A DNA stretch of 64,000 bases, taken from the NCBI RefSeq assembly GCF_015356865.1, contig NZ_JAAFZA010000009.1, positions 1 through 64,000 of the forward strand, read 5' to 3'. Shown here piece after piece: positions 1 through 8,383 of the stretch. Every line of letters starts with the position of its first letter. The first letter of the stretch is position 1. Below the pieces are notes generated by a model, which ran no database searches, had not been told where the DNA came from, and was given only the letters and a program-made list of their open reading frames with translations. Source of the DNA: Catenulispora pinisilvae (lineage in GTDB: Bacteria > Actinomycetota > Actinomycetes > Streptomycetales > Catenulisporaceae). The position numbers and the translations under genes were made by a program.

Positions 1-64
1 GTGCTGGTGGGGTGCGGTGTTGGTCGGGAGTAGTGCTGGTGGGGCGCGGTGTTGGTGGGGCGCA
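1..64. repeat. Two 32-bp G-rich tandem repeats
   Basis: Positions 1-32 and 33-64 are near-identical 32-bp units beginning GTGCTGGTGGGG, and a third partial copy begins at 65. The left part of the array may lie outside the window. No start codon with a ribosome binding site reads usefully through it. Confidence 0.7.
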
Positions 65-105
65 GTGCTGTGGGCTGTTCGGGATTCGGATCTTCTTTGG
101 GGGCT

Positions 106-631
106 GGAGTTTGCGGGCCGGGTGCGGTTGGTGTGTGGGTTGAAAGGCGATTTTTACGGCCTTCGGTTATGGTTGTGCCGGTTCGGGGTTCGGGTCGGTG
201 GGTGTGTTTGTCGGCTGCCGGTTCCTGCGTTCACGACCCCGCCATGCCTCAGGCCTCTTCAACTCCGGCAAGTTAGAGCAAGAACCAGATCAACAGCAAG
301 ATCAAGAGCCAGATCAAGGTCAAAAACTGTGATGAAGAGCCCGGCGCCTCCGGCGGGGGCTCTCGGCTCCCTCGGGGAACTGGCGCAATTCCATAGGGTG
401 GTCCGGTCAGGGCCCTGCGCTGGCGGTTTGTGAGGTGGTTGCGGTTCGTTCCCCACGGTCGCGTCGTCAGCCCCAAGGGGTACAGCACCGGTGTCCGGGA
501 GTAAAGTCCGCGCGCTTGCGGTCGGGGCTGCATGCTGCGGTTTGTATAGCGCGAACTTGACTCCCGGCCACCGGCACTGTAGGCGAAGCCCTGCCGACGC
601 GACCGAGGGGAACGAACCGAAAACCGGCCGG
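106..631. repeat. Left arm of a large imperfect inverted repeat
   Basis: This stretch reappears in reverse complement at 1003-1594. Matching blocks include 106-118 with 1582-1594, the stretch around 155-260 with 1440-1555, 443-515 with 1125-1190, and 549-631 with 1003-1090. Within the arm, the block near 444-465 is itself inverted at about 595-617, so the structure is nested. Open frames across it (138 and 229 codons) look like by-products of repeated GC-rich DNA: they are low-complexity Arg/Ser/Pro and have no recognisable domain. I see no gene here. Confidence 0.75.
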
Positions 632-732
632 ATAGGTGCAAAGCCCAGTGGTGCGGGTACCGGCGACTCGGCGAGTTCGGCCGCCGGTCCGGCGTGTGGC
701 GGCGCGGCAGTCCCAGAGTGCGCATTCTAGGC

Positions 733-800
733 TGGCGAGTGCGAGTGCGAGTGCGAGTGCGAGCGCAGATGCGGGCGCGGGCGCGGGCTCGCCAGGCCGC
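733..800. repeat. GTGCGA hexamer array inside a hairpin
   Basis: Near the centre of the large inverted repeat, GCGAGT/GTGCGA hexamers run for about 25 bp and then change to GGGCGC hexamers. The array is bounded by GGCTGGCGAG and the near-complementary CTCGCCAGGCC, so it can fold as a hairpin. No coding function is evident. Confidence 0.6.
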
Positions 801-1002
801 CAAGGCCGATGCTGGCGGATAGCAAGGTGCGCGCTGGGGGATGTCGGCAGTCGGAGGCAGACTGCTGTGAGCGCGGCCGGTCCGTTGCCGCATACCGCAC
901 CCGGGCACGCCGTTGACCAACTGACCAGCGGCCCGTCGCCACGCTCTTACCGGCAGCGGCACCGCCCAGCCCGCGTCTACGGGCCCTGCGGTTGCTTTTC
1001 TT

Positions 1003-1594
1003 CCGGTCGGTTTTCGGTTCGTTCCCCTCGGTCGCGTCGGCAGGGCTTTGCCTACAGTGCCGGTTCTCGGGAGTCAAGTTCGCGCTGTACGCGGCTGCCA
1101 CCTGCGCGCGTATCGTAAGGGCGCGGACTTTACTCCCGGGGTTCGGCGCTGTACCCCTTGGGGCTGACGACGCGAGCGAGGGGAACGGACCGCACCACCT
1201 CACAAACCGCCGCCGCAGGGCCCTGACCCGGCCACCCTATGGAGCAGCGCCAGTTCCCCGAGGGAGCCGAGAGCCCCCGCCGGAGGCGCCGGCCCTTCAT
1301 CACAGCTCTTGATCTTGTAGTTGATCTTGCCTGTGCAGTTGATCTTGTGATCTTGCCTGTGATCTTGCTCTTGATCTTGCTCTTGATCTGGCTCTTGATC
1401 TGGCTCTTGATCTGGCTCTTGTTCCAACTTGCCGGGGTTGAAGAGGCCTGAGGTGCGGCGGGGTCGTGAACGCGAAGACCGGCAGCCGACAAACACACCC
1501 GCCGACCCGAACCCCGAACCGGCACAACCATAACCGAAGGCCGTAAAAAGCCTTGAAAACCAACAAAAAAACCGCAGCCCAGCCCGCAAACTCC
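1003..1594. repeat. Right arm of the large imperfect inverted repeat
   Basis: This is the reverse-complement partner of 106-631, with the symmetry centre near 818. It ends 8 bp before the stop codon of the leftward methyltransferase gene. It differs from the left arm mainly by expansion of the 12-bp tandem array at 1349-1420. Reading frames on the minus strand (129 and 205 codons) mirror the left-arm frames and are low-complexity, so I do not call genes. Confidence 0.75.
1349..1420. repeat. Six 12-bp tandem repeats (GATCTKGCTCTT)
   Basis: Six in-register 12-mers fill 1349-1420: one GATCTTGCCTGT, two GATCTTGCTCTT and three GATCTGGCTCTT. Degenerate copies extend upstream to about 1305. The mirror position in the left arm (about 283-325) has only two or three degraded units, so the copy number has changed since the arms were formed. 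Confidence 0.85.
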
Positions 1595-1602
1595 GAGCAC
1601 CT

Positions 1603-2277
1603 CTAGCCCGCTGCCGGCTTGCGCACCAGAACCTGAATCCCAGCTGCCGCGTTCCCGTTCATGGTGGCCACGCCGATCCGTCGGGTGTCCTGGACCTCGA
1701 AGCCGTCCAGCAGCGTCGCGAAGTGATCGGCCGGGTGGTGCCGGCACACGGCCCCGTCGCTGGTCTCGAAGACCCCGTAAGCGAAGACCCCATTAGTGCC
1801 GTTGCCGTGTGCCGCAGCGAATCGTTCGTAGCGTTCGCGGCTGCGCGGGTCGTCGCCCAGCAGGAGGTCGCTGACGTAGAGCAGGCCGCCGGGTTTGAGG
1901 ATCCGACTGAGCTCGTCGATCAGCCGTCGCTGGGCCGCGTCGCCCGGGATGCAGGTCAGGACTGCGAACAGGACTGCCAGGTCGAAGCTCGCGTCGGGGA
2001 ACGGCAGTGTGGGCGGGGTGTCCACGAGCTCGAACCGCATCGTCGGGTGCTGCGTGCGGGCCGTGCCGATCATCCCCGCTGAGCTGTCGGCGCCGGTCAG
2101 ATCGGTGAAGCCGAGCTCTGCGAGGTCTGTCATGGTCCGGCCGTATCCGCAGCCGTAGTCCAGGATTGCGGCGTCCCGGCCGATCGCCGCTGTCCAGGGC
2201 GCGTGCAGCGGGTGGGTGAAGCGCTTCGTTGTGGCGACGGCGTCCCAGTAGGGGGTCTGGTTGTCGAGGTCGGTCAT
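1603..2277 (-). CDS. Class I SAM-dependent methyltransferase
   Basis: The 224-aa protein has the Rossmann methyltransferase fold. Motif I is LDYGCGYGRT (about residues 39-48), the acidic residue ending motif II is in TGADSS, the post-I region is PFPDASFDLAV, and ILKPGGLLYVSD is the motif near residue 130. The substrate cannot be read from sequence; the family (Methyltransf_11/25) methylates small molecules or proteins. ATG at 2277 follows a GGGAGGA ribosome site. It starts 34 nt after the nagZ stop, so it is probably the last gene of the namZ-nagZ operon, though a salvage role is not obvious. Its 3' end abuts the inverted-repeat region. Confidence 0.85.
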   Translation of the reverse strand: MTDLDNQTPYWDAVATTKRFTHPLHAPWTAAIGRDAAILDYGCGYGRTMTDLAELGFTDLTGADSSAGMIGTARTQHPTMRFELVDTPPTLPFPDASFDLAVLFAVLTCIPGDAAQRRLIDELSRILKPGGLLYVSDLLLGDDPRSRERYERFAAAHGNGTNGVFAYGVFETSDGAVCRHHPADHFATLLDGFEVQDTRRIGVATMNGNAAAGIQVLVRKPAAG

Positions 2278-2311
2278 GGTTGGGTCCTCCCGTCGTCCTC
2301 CCGTCGCGACG

Positions 2312-3808
2312 TTACCTGCCGGTCAGGATCTCCGCTGCGGCCTGGAGGCAGACCCGCGAGGCTCCGTAGCTCGCGATCCAGGCCGCGCCGCCCGGGTCGA
2401 TGTGCGCGACGCCGAGATCGACCACGATCGTATCGGGGCGGTCCTTCACCAGGCTGGTGACGCGTTCCAGGTCCTCGGGGGAGCGTTGGATGCCGCGGAC
2501 CACGATGACCAGCGGTCGGTCGGCGGGGACCTCGGTGGTGGCGGCGAGCTGCGAACTCGTGGTGCCGGGCAGGAGTTCGGCGAGGCAGGTCGCGAGGCTG
2601 CGGGGGAGTACGGCCTCGACGACGTGCGGGGCGGCTTTCAGGGGCAGCGCGCCGTCGTCGGCACGCAGCACCGTGGCCGCGCGCCGGGCTGCCGCGAGTC
2701 CGATGCTGGCGCGCGCGGCATCGGCGGCATTTGCGATGTCAGTGGCGTCAGTGGTGTCAGTGGCATCGGCGGTGTCGGTCGCATCGGTCGCGTCGGCGGC
2801 GTTGACAGGGGTCTCCCGCGCCGCCCGCCGCCACTCGGCGAACGCCGCGACCCTCTCAGCAGCCTCCACCAGCCGCGCCTCGCTCAGCGTCCCGTCCCGC
2901 AACGCCGCCGCGACCGCGTCGGTGATCGCGGTCAGGTCGGCGTCCGTGGTGTTGCTGTCCACACAAACCAGGTCGATGCCTGCGGCCAGCGCTCGCACCG
3001 CCGCGCCCGCGAGCCCGTAGCGCTCCCGGACGGCGGCCATGCCGATCGCGTCGCTGACCGCCAGGCCGTCGAAGCCGAGCTCGGAGCGGAGCAGGCCGCC
3101 GATCACCGCCGGGCTCACGGAGGCCGGGTGTTCGGCGTCGAACTCGGGCATCAGCAGGTGCGCGACCATCACCGCGCGCACCCCGGCCTCCGCCGCGGCC
3201 GCGAACGGGGGCAGGGTGTCGCGCCGCAGCTCCGCCAGGGTCGCGGTGACGGTCGGCAGGCCGAAGTGCGAGTCCACGACCGTGTCGCCGTGCCCCGGGA
3301 AGTGCTTGGCACACGCCGCGACCCCGGCCGCGTGCAGGCCGCGGACGGCGGCGGCGACGTGCCGCGCCACCAGCGTCGGGTCCGATCCGAACGAGCGCGC
3401 GCCGATCACCGGGTTGCGCGGCTCGCTGTTCACGTCGGCGACCGGCGCGTAGTCCAGATCGATACCGGCCGCGCGCACCAGCGCCCCGATCGAGCGCGCC
3501 GCGGCTTCGGTCAGCGCCACGTCGTCCACGGCCCCCAGCGCCAGGTTCCCGGGGAAGGACGATCCCGTGGCCGCCTCCAGCCGCGTGATGTCCCCGGCCT
3601 CCTCGTCGATGGCGACGAACATGTCCGGGTTCTCCGCCCGCAGCCCGTCGGTCAGCGCCCGCAGCTGCGTCGGCGACTTGATGTTGGCCGCGAACAGGAT
3701 CACCGACCCGAGCCCGTCGGCCAGCCGGCGGCGGACCCAGTCCGGAATCTCCCGGCCGTCGAAACCCGGCTGCAGAACGCGGGCAGTCAACACATCCAGC
3801 TCGGACAT
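2312..3808 (-). CDS. nagZ: Beta-N-acetylglucosaminidase NagZ (glycoside hydrolase 3)
   Basis: The 498-aa protein is a GH3 N-acetylglucosaminidase that removes GlcNAc from muropeptides. Visible motifs are the substrate-binding KHFPGHGDT (about residue 170), which supplies the His of the His/Asp catalytic dyad typical of NagZ, and the nucleophile Asp in GLAVSDAIGM (about residue 245). The C-terminal 150 residues form the extra domain of the longer Gram-positive NagZ type (compare Bacillus YbbD). A TDATDTAD-type Asp/Thr/Ala repeat near residue 330 is a likely linker. I see no signal peptide, so it may act inside the cell on imported fragments. Its ATG overlaps the namZ stop by one base (TGATG), indicating coupled translation. 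Confidence 0.92.
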   Translation of the reverse strand: MSELDVLTARVLQPGFDGREIPDWVRRRLADGLGSVILFAANIKSPTQLRALTDGLRAENPDMFVAIDEEAGDITRLEAATGSSFPGNLALGAVDDVALTEAAARSIGALVRAAGIDLDYAPVADVNSEPRNPVIGARSFGSDPTLVARHVAAAVRGLHAAGVAACAKHFPGHGDTVVDSHFGLPTVTATLAELRRDTLPPFAAAAEAGVRAVMVAHLLMPEFDAEHPASVSPAVIGGLLRSELGFDGLAVSDAIGMAAVRERYGLAGAAVRALAAGIDLVCVDSNTTDADLTAITDAVAAALRDGTLSEARLVEAAERVAAFAEWRRAARETPVNAADATDATDTADATDTTDATDIANAADAARASIGLAAARRAATVLRADDGALPLKAAPHVVEAVLPRSLATCLAELLPGTTSSQLAATTEVPADRPLVIVVRGIQRSPEDLERVTSLVKDRPDTIVVDLGVAHIDPGGAAWIASYGASRVCLQAAAEILTGR

Positions 3809-4959
3809 CAGCACTCTCCATCGCGCGCATACAACAGATACGGTTCCCGCTCCACCTCGGCGAACCGCCGGGCCGGCTCCCGCCACTCGTCCAGGATCTC
3901 CTCGGCGGAGCAGCCCTTGTTCAGCGCCGTCCGCAGCCTGTCGGACCCGGCTAGCAGGTCGAAGTGCTTGTCCCGGAACCGCAACCGGCCCAGCCAGCCG
4001 TCGCGCAGCGCGCACAGCACCGTCACGCCGACGGTCAGCGGATCGACGGCCTCGGGGTCGGTGACGTGCAGCTGCGCGCCGCAGATCAGCTGGCCCGCGT
4101 ATCGGTCGAAAGCAGGGGTCGCATACGCTTCCCGCACCGCGATCCCGGCCGGCTCGGCGGCCCGCAGCCGCTCGGCGAAACCGCGGTCCAGCCACGGCGC
4201 GCCGAGCAGTTCGAACGGCGTCGTGGTGCCCCGGCCGACCGAGACGTTCGTCCCCTCCAGGAAGCACGTCCCGGGGTAGATCAGAGCACTGATCGGCGTC
4301 GGCAGGTTCGGCGACGGCGGCACCCACGGCAGCCCGGTCGCGCTGAACAATCGCGCGGGGTCCCAGCCGGCCAGCGTCACGACCTCCGGCGCCTCGACGC
4401 CGAGCCGGGCAGCGAACAGGCCGCCGAGTTCGCCCATCGTCATGCCGTGCCGCACCGGGATCGGAGCCCGTCCCACGAACGAGGAGTACGCCTCGTCCAA
4501 TATCGGCCCGGCGACGGCTTGTCCGCCCAACGGATTCGGCCGGTCCAGCACGCACACCCGGACGCCGACCATCGCCGCGGCGGCCAGGGCGTCGTAGAGG
4601 CTTGATTCGTAGGTGAAGAACCGGGCTCCGGCGTTCTGCAGATCGACGGCCAGCACGTCGATCCGTGCCTCGGCCAGCATCCCGGACAGGTGCTCGACGC
4701 TGTGATTGTAGGTGTCGTAGACCGGGAGTCCGGTGCTCGAATCGGTCGCCGCGGACTCCGATTCCCCGGCCTGCGCGGTGCCCAGCACTCCGTGTTCGGG
4801 GCCGAACAGGGCTCGCAGGTCGGTGCCGGCGTCCAGGAGCGCGTGCGCGGCGTGGCGGCCGTCGGAGGTGATCGCCGCCGGGTGAGTCAGCAGCCCGACG
4901 CGCTGACCGGCGAACGGTTTCCCGGCGTGGACCAACCGTTCGAGCCCTGAGACGGTCAT
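3808..4959 (-). CDS. namZ: Exo-beta-N-acetylmuramidase NamZ (DUF1343 family)
   Basis: The 383-aa protein matches the DUF1343/YbbC family, shown in Bacillus and Tannerella to be an exo-N-acetylmuramidase (GH171) releasing terminal MurNAc. Conserved stretches include LLTHPAAIT, ALFGPEHGV (about residues 50-58), DLQNAGARFFTY, DRPNPLGG and SVGRGTTTPFE. The Bacillus enzyme is secreted; here no signal peptide is visible, which again points to cytoplasmic trimming. The start ATG shares ATGA with the stop of the upstream GNAT gene, and its stop overlaps nagZ, so GNAT, NamZ and NagZ are made as one coupled set. Confidence 0.92.
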   Translation of the reverse strand: MTVSGLERLVHAGKPFAGQRVGLLTHPAAITSDGRHAAHALLDAGTDLRALFGPEHGVLGTAQAGESESAATDSSTGLPVYDTYNHSVEHLSGMLAEARIDVLAVDLQNAGARFFTYESSLYDALAAAAMVGVRVCVLDRPNPLGGQAVAGPILDEAYSSFVGRAPIPVRHGMTMGELGGLFAARLGVEAPEVVTLAGWDPARLFSATGLPWVPPSPNLPTPISALIYPGTCFLEGTNVSVGRGTTTPFELLGAPWLDRGFAERLRAAEPAGIAVREAYATPAFDRYAGQLICGAQLHVTDPEAVDPLTVGVTVLCALRDGWLGRLRFRDKHFDLLAGSDRLRTALNKGCSAEEILDEWREPARRFAEVEREPYLLYARDGEC

Positions 4960-5912
4960 GCGGTGACCGGCTTCTCGAAGGCCCAGAAGACCCGGCCCAG
5001 GCGCGCCCCGACGGTCTTGGAGTAGAACCGCGCCGGGCCGACCCAGCCGATCTCGACGACGTCGATCCCGGCGGCACGCTGGTCGGCCAGGCAACGGCGC
5101 AGCAGTACGGCGCCGATGCCCAGGCCGCGCGCCGCCTCGTCGGTGCCCATCGGCCCGAACATGCCGACGCGCTGCATGCCGTGGCCGGCGAAGCCGAGGA
5201 ACGCGCCGTCGCGGACCGCGACGTGCAGCGTCGGCGGGTCCTTGCGCAGCGCCATCGCGGCTTCCTGGCCCCAGGTGCCGCCGAACTCCTCGTCGGACCA
5301 GGCGCGCAGGGCGGCCTCGTCCTCGGGCCGGCCGCGCCGCACCTCGATGCCCGCCTCGGCCAGGCGTTCCACGTCCTGTTCGGTCGCCAGGTCCGCCGCG
5401 GCCAGGTTGACCAGCATGCTGTTGGCGTCGAGCAGCCGCTCGTAGCCGGCGGCCGCGGCCAGGCAGACCGCCGGGGTGTAGCGGATGTCGATGCCGGGCC
5501 AGGCGAAGTTCGGCGGGTTGCCGCGGATGCGCAGCCGGGCTGCGCCCACGGTGACGAGGCGACGCTCCAACTCGGCGAGCAGTGCGCGTCCGTGGCCCTG
5601 TTCCCGGTGCTCCGGGCCGACGACGATGAGCTCCACGTGTCCGGTGGCCGGCTGTTCGTCGCGGGCCGGGCGCAGTGAGCCGAGGGCGAAGCCGATGATC
5701 CGGCCCGAGCTCTCGGAGTTCGCGGCGGCCGCGCCGCCCGCCCTGTCGTCGCTGTCCGCGCTGTCCGCGCCGTCCTCCAGGACGATCCGGCACCCTTCGG
5801 CGGCGGAGGACCACAGCAGGTCGACGACCGCGTCGGTGTCGGGGTCGTAGATGAGGCCGGTGCGGGCCAGGGACCGCAGGGCCGGCAGGTCTTCGGGAAT
5901 CGCTTGGCGCAT
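4956..5912 (-). CDS. Two-domain GNAT acetyltransferase of the muropeptide operon
   Basis: This 318-aa protein has two tandem GNAT modules. The N-terminal one (about 1-150) contains the acetyl-CoA loop EHREQGHGRALLAELE. The C-terminal one (about 165-315) has TDEAARGLGIGAVLLRRCLAD. It is the first gene of the leftward operon and is translationally coupled to namZ. Co-occurrence with NamZ and NagZ suggests a small-molecule substrate from wall breakdown, perhaps an amino sugar or a stem-peptide amino acid, but this is inference. Bacillus loci of this type have no equivalent. The ATG at 5912 is the only start that fits the family N-terminus. Confidence 0.85.
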   Translation of the reverse strand: MRQAIPEDLPALRSLARTGLIYDPDTDAVVDLLWSSAAEGCRIVLEDGADSADSDDRAGGAAAANSESSGRIIGFALGSLRPARDEQPATGHVELIVVGPEHREQGHGRALLAELERRLVTVGAARLRIRGNPPNFAWPGIDIRYTPAVCLAAAAGYERLLDANSMLVNLAAADLATEQDVERLAEAGIEVRRGRPEDEAALRAWSDEEFGGTWGQEAAMALRKDPPTLHVAVRDGAFLGFAGHGMQRVGMFGPMGTDEAARGLGIGAVLLRRCLADQRAAGIDVVEIGWVGPARFYSKTVGARLGRVFWAFEKPVTA

Positions 5913-5920
5913 AGCGGCTC

Positions 5921-6000
5921 TCTGTCACTAAGCTCTGTCACTAAGCTTGTCGTCATTTGCTAACGTCTTCAGGCATGTTGACGGTGGAAACCTACCACCG
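5921..6000. promoter_or_regulatory. Divergent promoter region: 13-bp direct repeat and CGGTGG-N7-CCACCG palindrome
   Basis: Between the divergent GNAT (5912, minus) and serine hydrolase (6022, plus) genes there are two perfect adjacent copies of TCTGTCACTAAGC (5921-5933, 5934-5946). A perfect 6-bp inverted repeat lies at 5982-5987/5995-6000. Given the MurR-type regulator encoded just downstream, these are the best candidate operator sites; which one it binds is not determined. Confidence 0.5.
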
Positions 6001-6021
6001 GCCCCACGCGGGAAGGAACCG

Positions 6022-7224
6022 ATGGTGAGCGGCGATTTTGTGGTGGGTGCCGATCCCGGTGAGATCGTCGCCGAGGCCGTGCGCGCGGGCGTGGTGCCCG
6101 GCGCGGTGCTGATGTACGGCCGCGGGAGCGACGGGCCGGTGCACGGCGCCGCGTTCGGGGCCGGGGTCAGCCCGGACACGCTCTACGACCTGGCGTCGCT
6201 GACGAAGGTGACGGCCACGCTGCCGTGCGTCTTGCGCCTGGTCGAGGCCGGGGAGATCGGGCTGGACGATCCGGTGCTGAAGTACCTGCCCGGATTCGGG
6301 AAGCACCAGGTGAAGGACCGGGTAAAGGACCGGGTGACCGTCCGGCATCTGCTCGCCCACTCCTCAGGGCTGCCCGCGATCCTGGAGGTGTGGCGGCTGC
6401 CCGGGACGGCCGAGGATCGGTTAGCGGCCGTGCTCGCCGAGCCGTTGGAGGCGCCGGTGGGCAGCCGAGTTAAGTACTCCGACCTGGGCTTCATCCTGCT
6501 GGGGCAGATCGTCGCCGACCTCACCGGCAAGCCGTTGCAGGAGGCGTTCCGCGAGCTGGTCGCCGAGCCGCTCGGCATGACCGCCACCGGCTACCTGCCT
6601 TCCGGGCCCGCCGCCGCCACCGAGGCCAACTGGTTCGACGATCCCGGGCGTCAGGACGCGAAGTCCGGCGTGGTGCACGACGAGAACGCCGAAAGCCTCG
6701 GCGGCGTCGCGGGCCAGGCCGGCCTGTTCGGCACCGCCTCCGACCTCGCGGCGTACCTGCGCGGCGGATGGCTCGCCGAGGACAGCCCGATCCTGTCCTC
6801 GGCCATGCGCGCCGAGGCGTTGCGCTGCCAGACCGAGGGGCTGGACGGCCGGCGCGGGCTGGGCTGGACGCTGCGCGGCGACTCGTTCGATTTCATGTCC
6901 GACCGGTGGCCGCCGACCGGGGCCGGGCACAGCGGGTTCACCGGGACCAGCCTGGCGTTCGACCCGGTCTCGGGGATCTGGTGCGTGTTGTTGACCAATG
7001 CGGTGCTGTATGGCCGGGACAACCGGGCCCGGCAGTTGCGGCGCTCGCTGCACGGCGCGGTGGCCGCCGCGTACGGGGTCGGGCACGGGGATGCCCACGG
7101 GGTTGCCGACGGCGTCGCCCACGGGTTCGAAGTCCCACCTGGTGACGTGCGGGAAGGCGGTTCCGGAGGCTCCCTCAACGGCGGTACCGACGGCGCCGGG
7201 CCTGGCTCTAGGATCACGTCATGA
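6022..7224 (+). CDS. Beta-lactamase-fold serine hydrolase, probable AmiE/YbbE-type MurNAc-peptide amidase
   Basis: The 400-aa protein is a class C beta-lactamase/penicillin-binding-fold hydrolase. It has the catalytic SxxK in LASLTKVTA (about residue 60), a YSD motif equivalent to YxN in KYSDLGFILLG, and a late HSGFTGTS standing for the KTG/HxG box. Family members hydrolyse beta-lactams, esters or D-amino-acid amides, but the neighbourhood (murR, nagZ, namZ, murQ) matches Bacillus, where this fold (AmiE/YbbE) removes the peptide from MurNAc. I infer that role. ATG at 6022 is chosen over the upstream frame start because GGAAGGA lies 4-5 nt before it. The last 60 residues are Gly/His-rich and non-conserved. 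The stop overlaps murR by 4 nt. Confidence 0.85.
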   Translation: MVSGDFVVGADPGEIVAEAVRAGVVPGAVLMYGRGSDGPVHGAAFGAGVSPDTLYDLASLTKVTATLPCVLRLVEAGEIGLDDPVLKYLPGFGKHQVKDRVKDRVTVRHLLAHSSGLPAILEVWRLPGTAEDRLAAVLAEPLEAPVGSRVKYSDLGFILLGQIVADLTGKPLQEAFRELVAEPLGMTATGYLPSGPAAATEANWFDDPGRQDAKSGVVHDENAESLGGVAGQAGLFGTASDLAAYLRGGWLAEDSPILSSAMRAEALRCQTEGLDGRRGLGWTLRGDSFDFMSDRWPPTGAGHSGFTGTSLAFDPVSGIWCVLLTNAVLYGRDNRARQLRRSLHGAVAAAYGVGHGDAHGVADGVAHGFEVPPGDVREGGSGGSLNGGTDGAGPGSRITS

Positions 7225-8186
7225 GCAGTGGCGCGAATCGGCAGTCCCGCGGCGGCCGCGGCGCGGTGCCCGCCGCCTCGGCCGCGACCGGCGTCTCCAC
7301 GCTGGTCATCGGCGAGGCCGGGCCGCCGCCGACCGTGCTGGTGCGGATCCGGGCCCTGCTGCCGACGCTGCCGCCCTCGGAGCGCCGGGTGGCCGAGGCG
7401 GCGATCGCCGACCCGGCCGGCGTCGCGGCCAAGACGATCAGCGAGCTGGCCGCGGACTGCGACACCTCGGAGACCACGGTCATCCGCTTCTGCCGCGCGG
7501 TCGGACTCAAGGGCTACCCGGAGCTGCGGATCGGGCTGGCCGCCGCGGCCGGGATCGAGGACGCCGCCGCCACCGCCCACACCGCCGGCGGCGACATCGG
7601 GCCGGGCGACTCGCTGGCCGACGTGGTGACCAAGCTCGGCTACGCCGACGCGCGCGCCGTGGAGGACACCGTCGCGCAGGTGGACCTTCAGGTGCTGGAG
7701 CGCGCGGTGGACGCCGTGGTGTCGGCCGGCGCCGTGGACGTCTACGGGATCGGGGCCAGCGCCCTGATCGCCCTGGACCTGCACCAGAAGCTGCACCGGA
7801 TCGGGCACCGGGCCTTCGCCTGGCCGGACGCCGAGGCCGCGCTGACCTCGGCGGCGCTGCTGGGCCGGGGCGACGTCGCGATCGGCGTCTCGCACACCGG
7901 CGCCACCCCGGCCACCGTCACCGCCCTGGCCGAGGCGCACGACAACGGGGCCCGCACCATCGCCATCACCAACTTCCCGCGCTCGCCGATCACCGACGTC
8001 GCCGACCTGGTGCTGACCACCGCGGTCCGCGAGACCACGTTCCGCTCCGGCGCCATGGCCAGCCGGATCGCCGCGCTGACGGTGGTCGACTGCCTGTTCG
8101 TGGGCGTGGCCCAGCGGAACTTCAGCCGGACCACCCGCGCGCTGGAGCGGACGCGCAGCGCCGTGCAGGGGGCGCGGGGGCGGTAG
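7221..8186 (+). CDS. murR: MurR-like RpiR-family transcriptional regulator
   Basis: This 321-aa regulator has an N-terminal RpiR helix-turn-helix (about residues 30-110; AAKTISELAADCDTSETTVIRFCRAVG is the recognition region) and a C-terminal sugar-phosphate SIS domain (about 155-300, including IGASALIALDLHQKL and IGVSHTGATPATV). RpiR proteins of this arrangement next to murQ sense MurNAc-6-phosphate and repress its catabolic genes. The start codon overlaps the hydrolase stop (ATGA), so the two are co-expressed. Its likely targets are the divergent promoters at 5913-6021 and 10016-10237. Confidence 0.88.
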   Translation: MSSGANRQSRGGRGAVPAASAATGVSTLVIGEAGPPPTVLVRIRALLPTLPPSERRVAEAAIADPAGVAAKTISELAADCDTSETTVIRFCRAVGLKGYPELRIGLAAAAGIEDAAATAHTAGGDIGPGDSLADVVTKLGYADARAVEDTVAQVDLQVLERAVDAVVSAGAVDVYGIGASALIALDLHQKLHRIGHRAFAWPDAEAALTSAALLGRGDVAIGVSHTGATPATVTALAEAHDNGARTIAITNFPRSPITDVADLVLTTAVRETTFRSGAMASRIAALTVVDCLFVGVAQRNFSRTTRALERTRSAVQGARGR

Positions 8187-8227
8187 CTCGGTACGATCTC
8201 GACCATCGCTAGGGAGGGGTGGTTCTG

Positions 8228-8371
8228 ATGGACTTCACGTTGACCGGCCGGCTGGTGGGGCTGCGGATCCTGCGGGAATCGGATCTGGACTCGCTGGTCG
8301 CCTGGTGGTCCGACCCGCAGACGATGGCGCGGCAGACCCACGGACCGTTCGCGGCCAGGCAGGCCGCCGAC
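8228..8371 (+). pseudogene. N-terminal remnant of a GNAT acetyltransferase
   Basis: From ATG 8228, the first 48 codons read like the start of a RimJ/RimL-type GNAT (FTLTGRLVGLRILRESDLDSL, then a WWSDPQTM segment). After the AADV residues the similarity stops and the frame continues as Arg/Gln/Glu-rich text antisense to the next gene. No acetyl-CoA motif follows. A deletion or rearrangement seems to have removed the rest. Confidence 0.65.
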
Positions 8372-8383
8372 GTCCGAATGAGG

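Noticed and set aside
17-1747. Several 65-229 codon frames in the first 1.7 kb
   Set aside because: They arise from the inverted and tandem repeats, are low-complexity and mirror each other between arms. No ribosome site or domain supports them.
2261-4279. 672-codon plus-strand frame
   Set aside because: It is a shadow of nagZ and namZ on the opposite strand.
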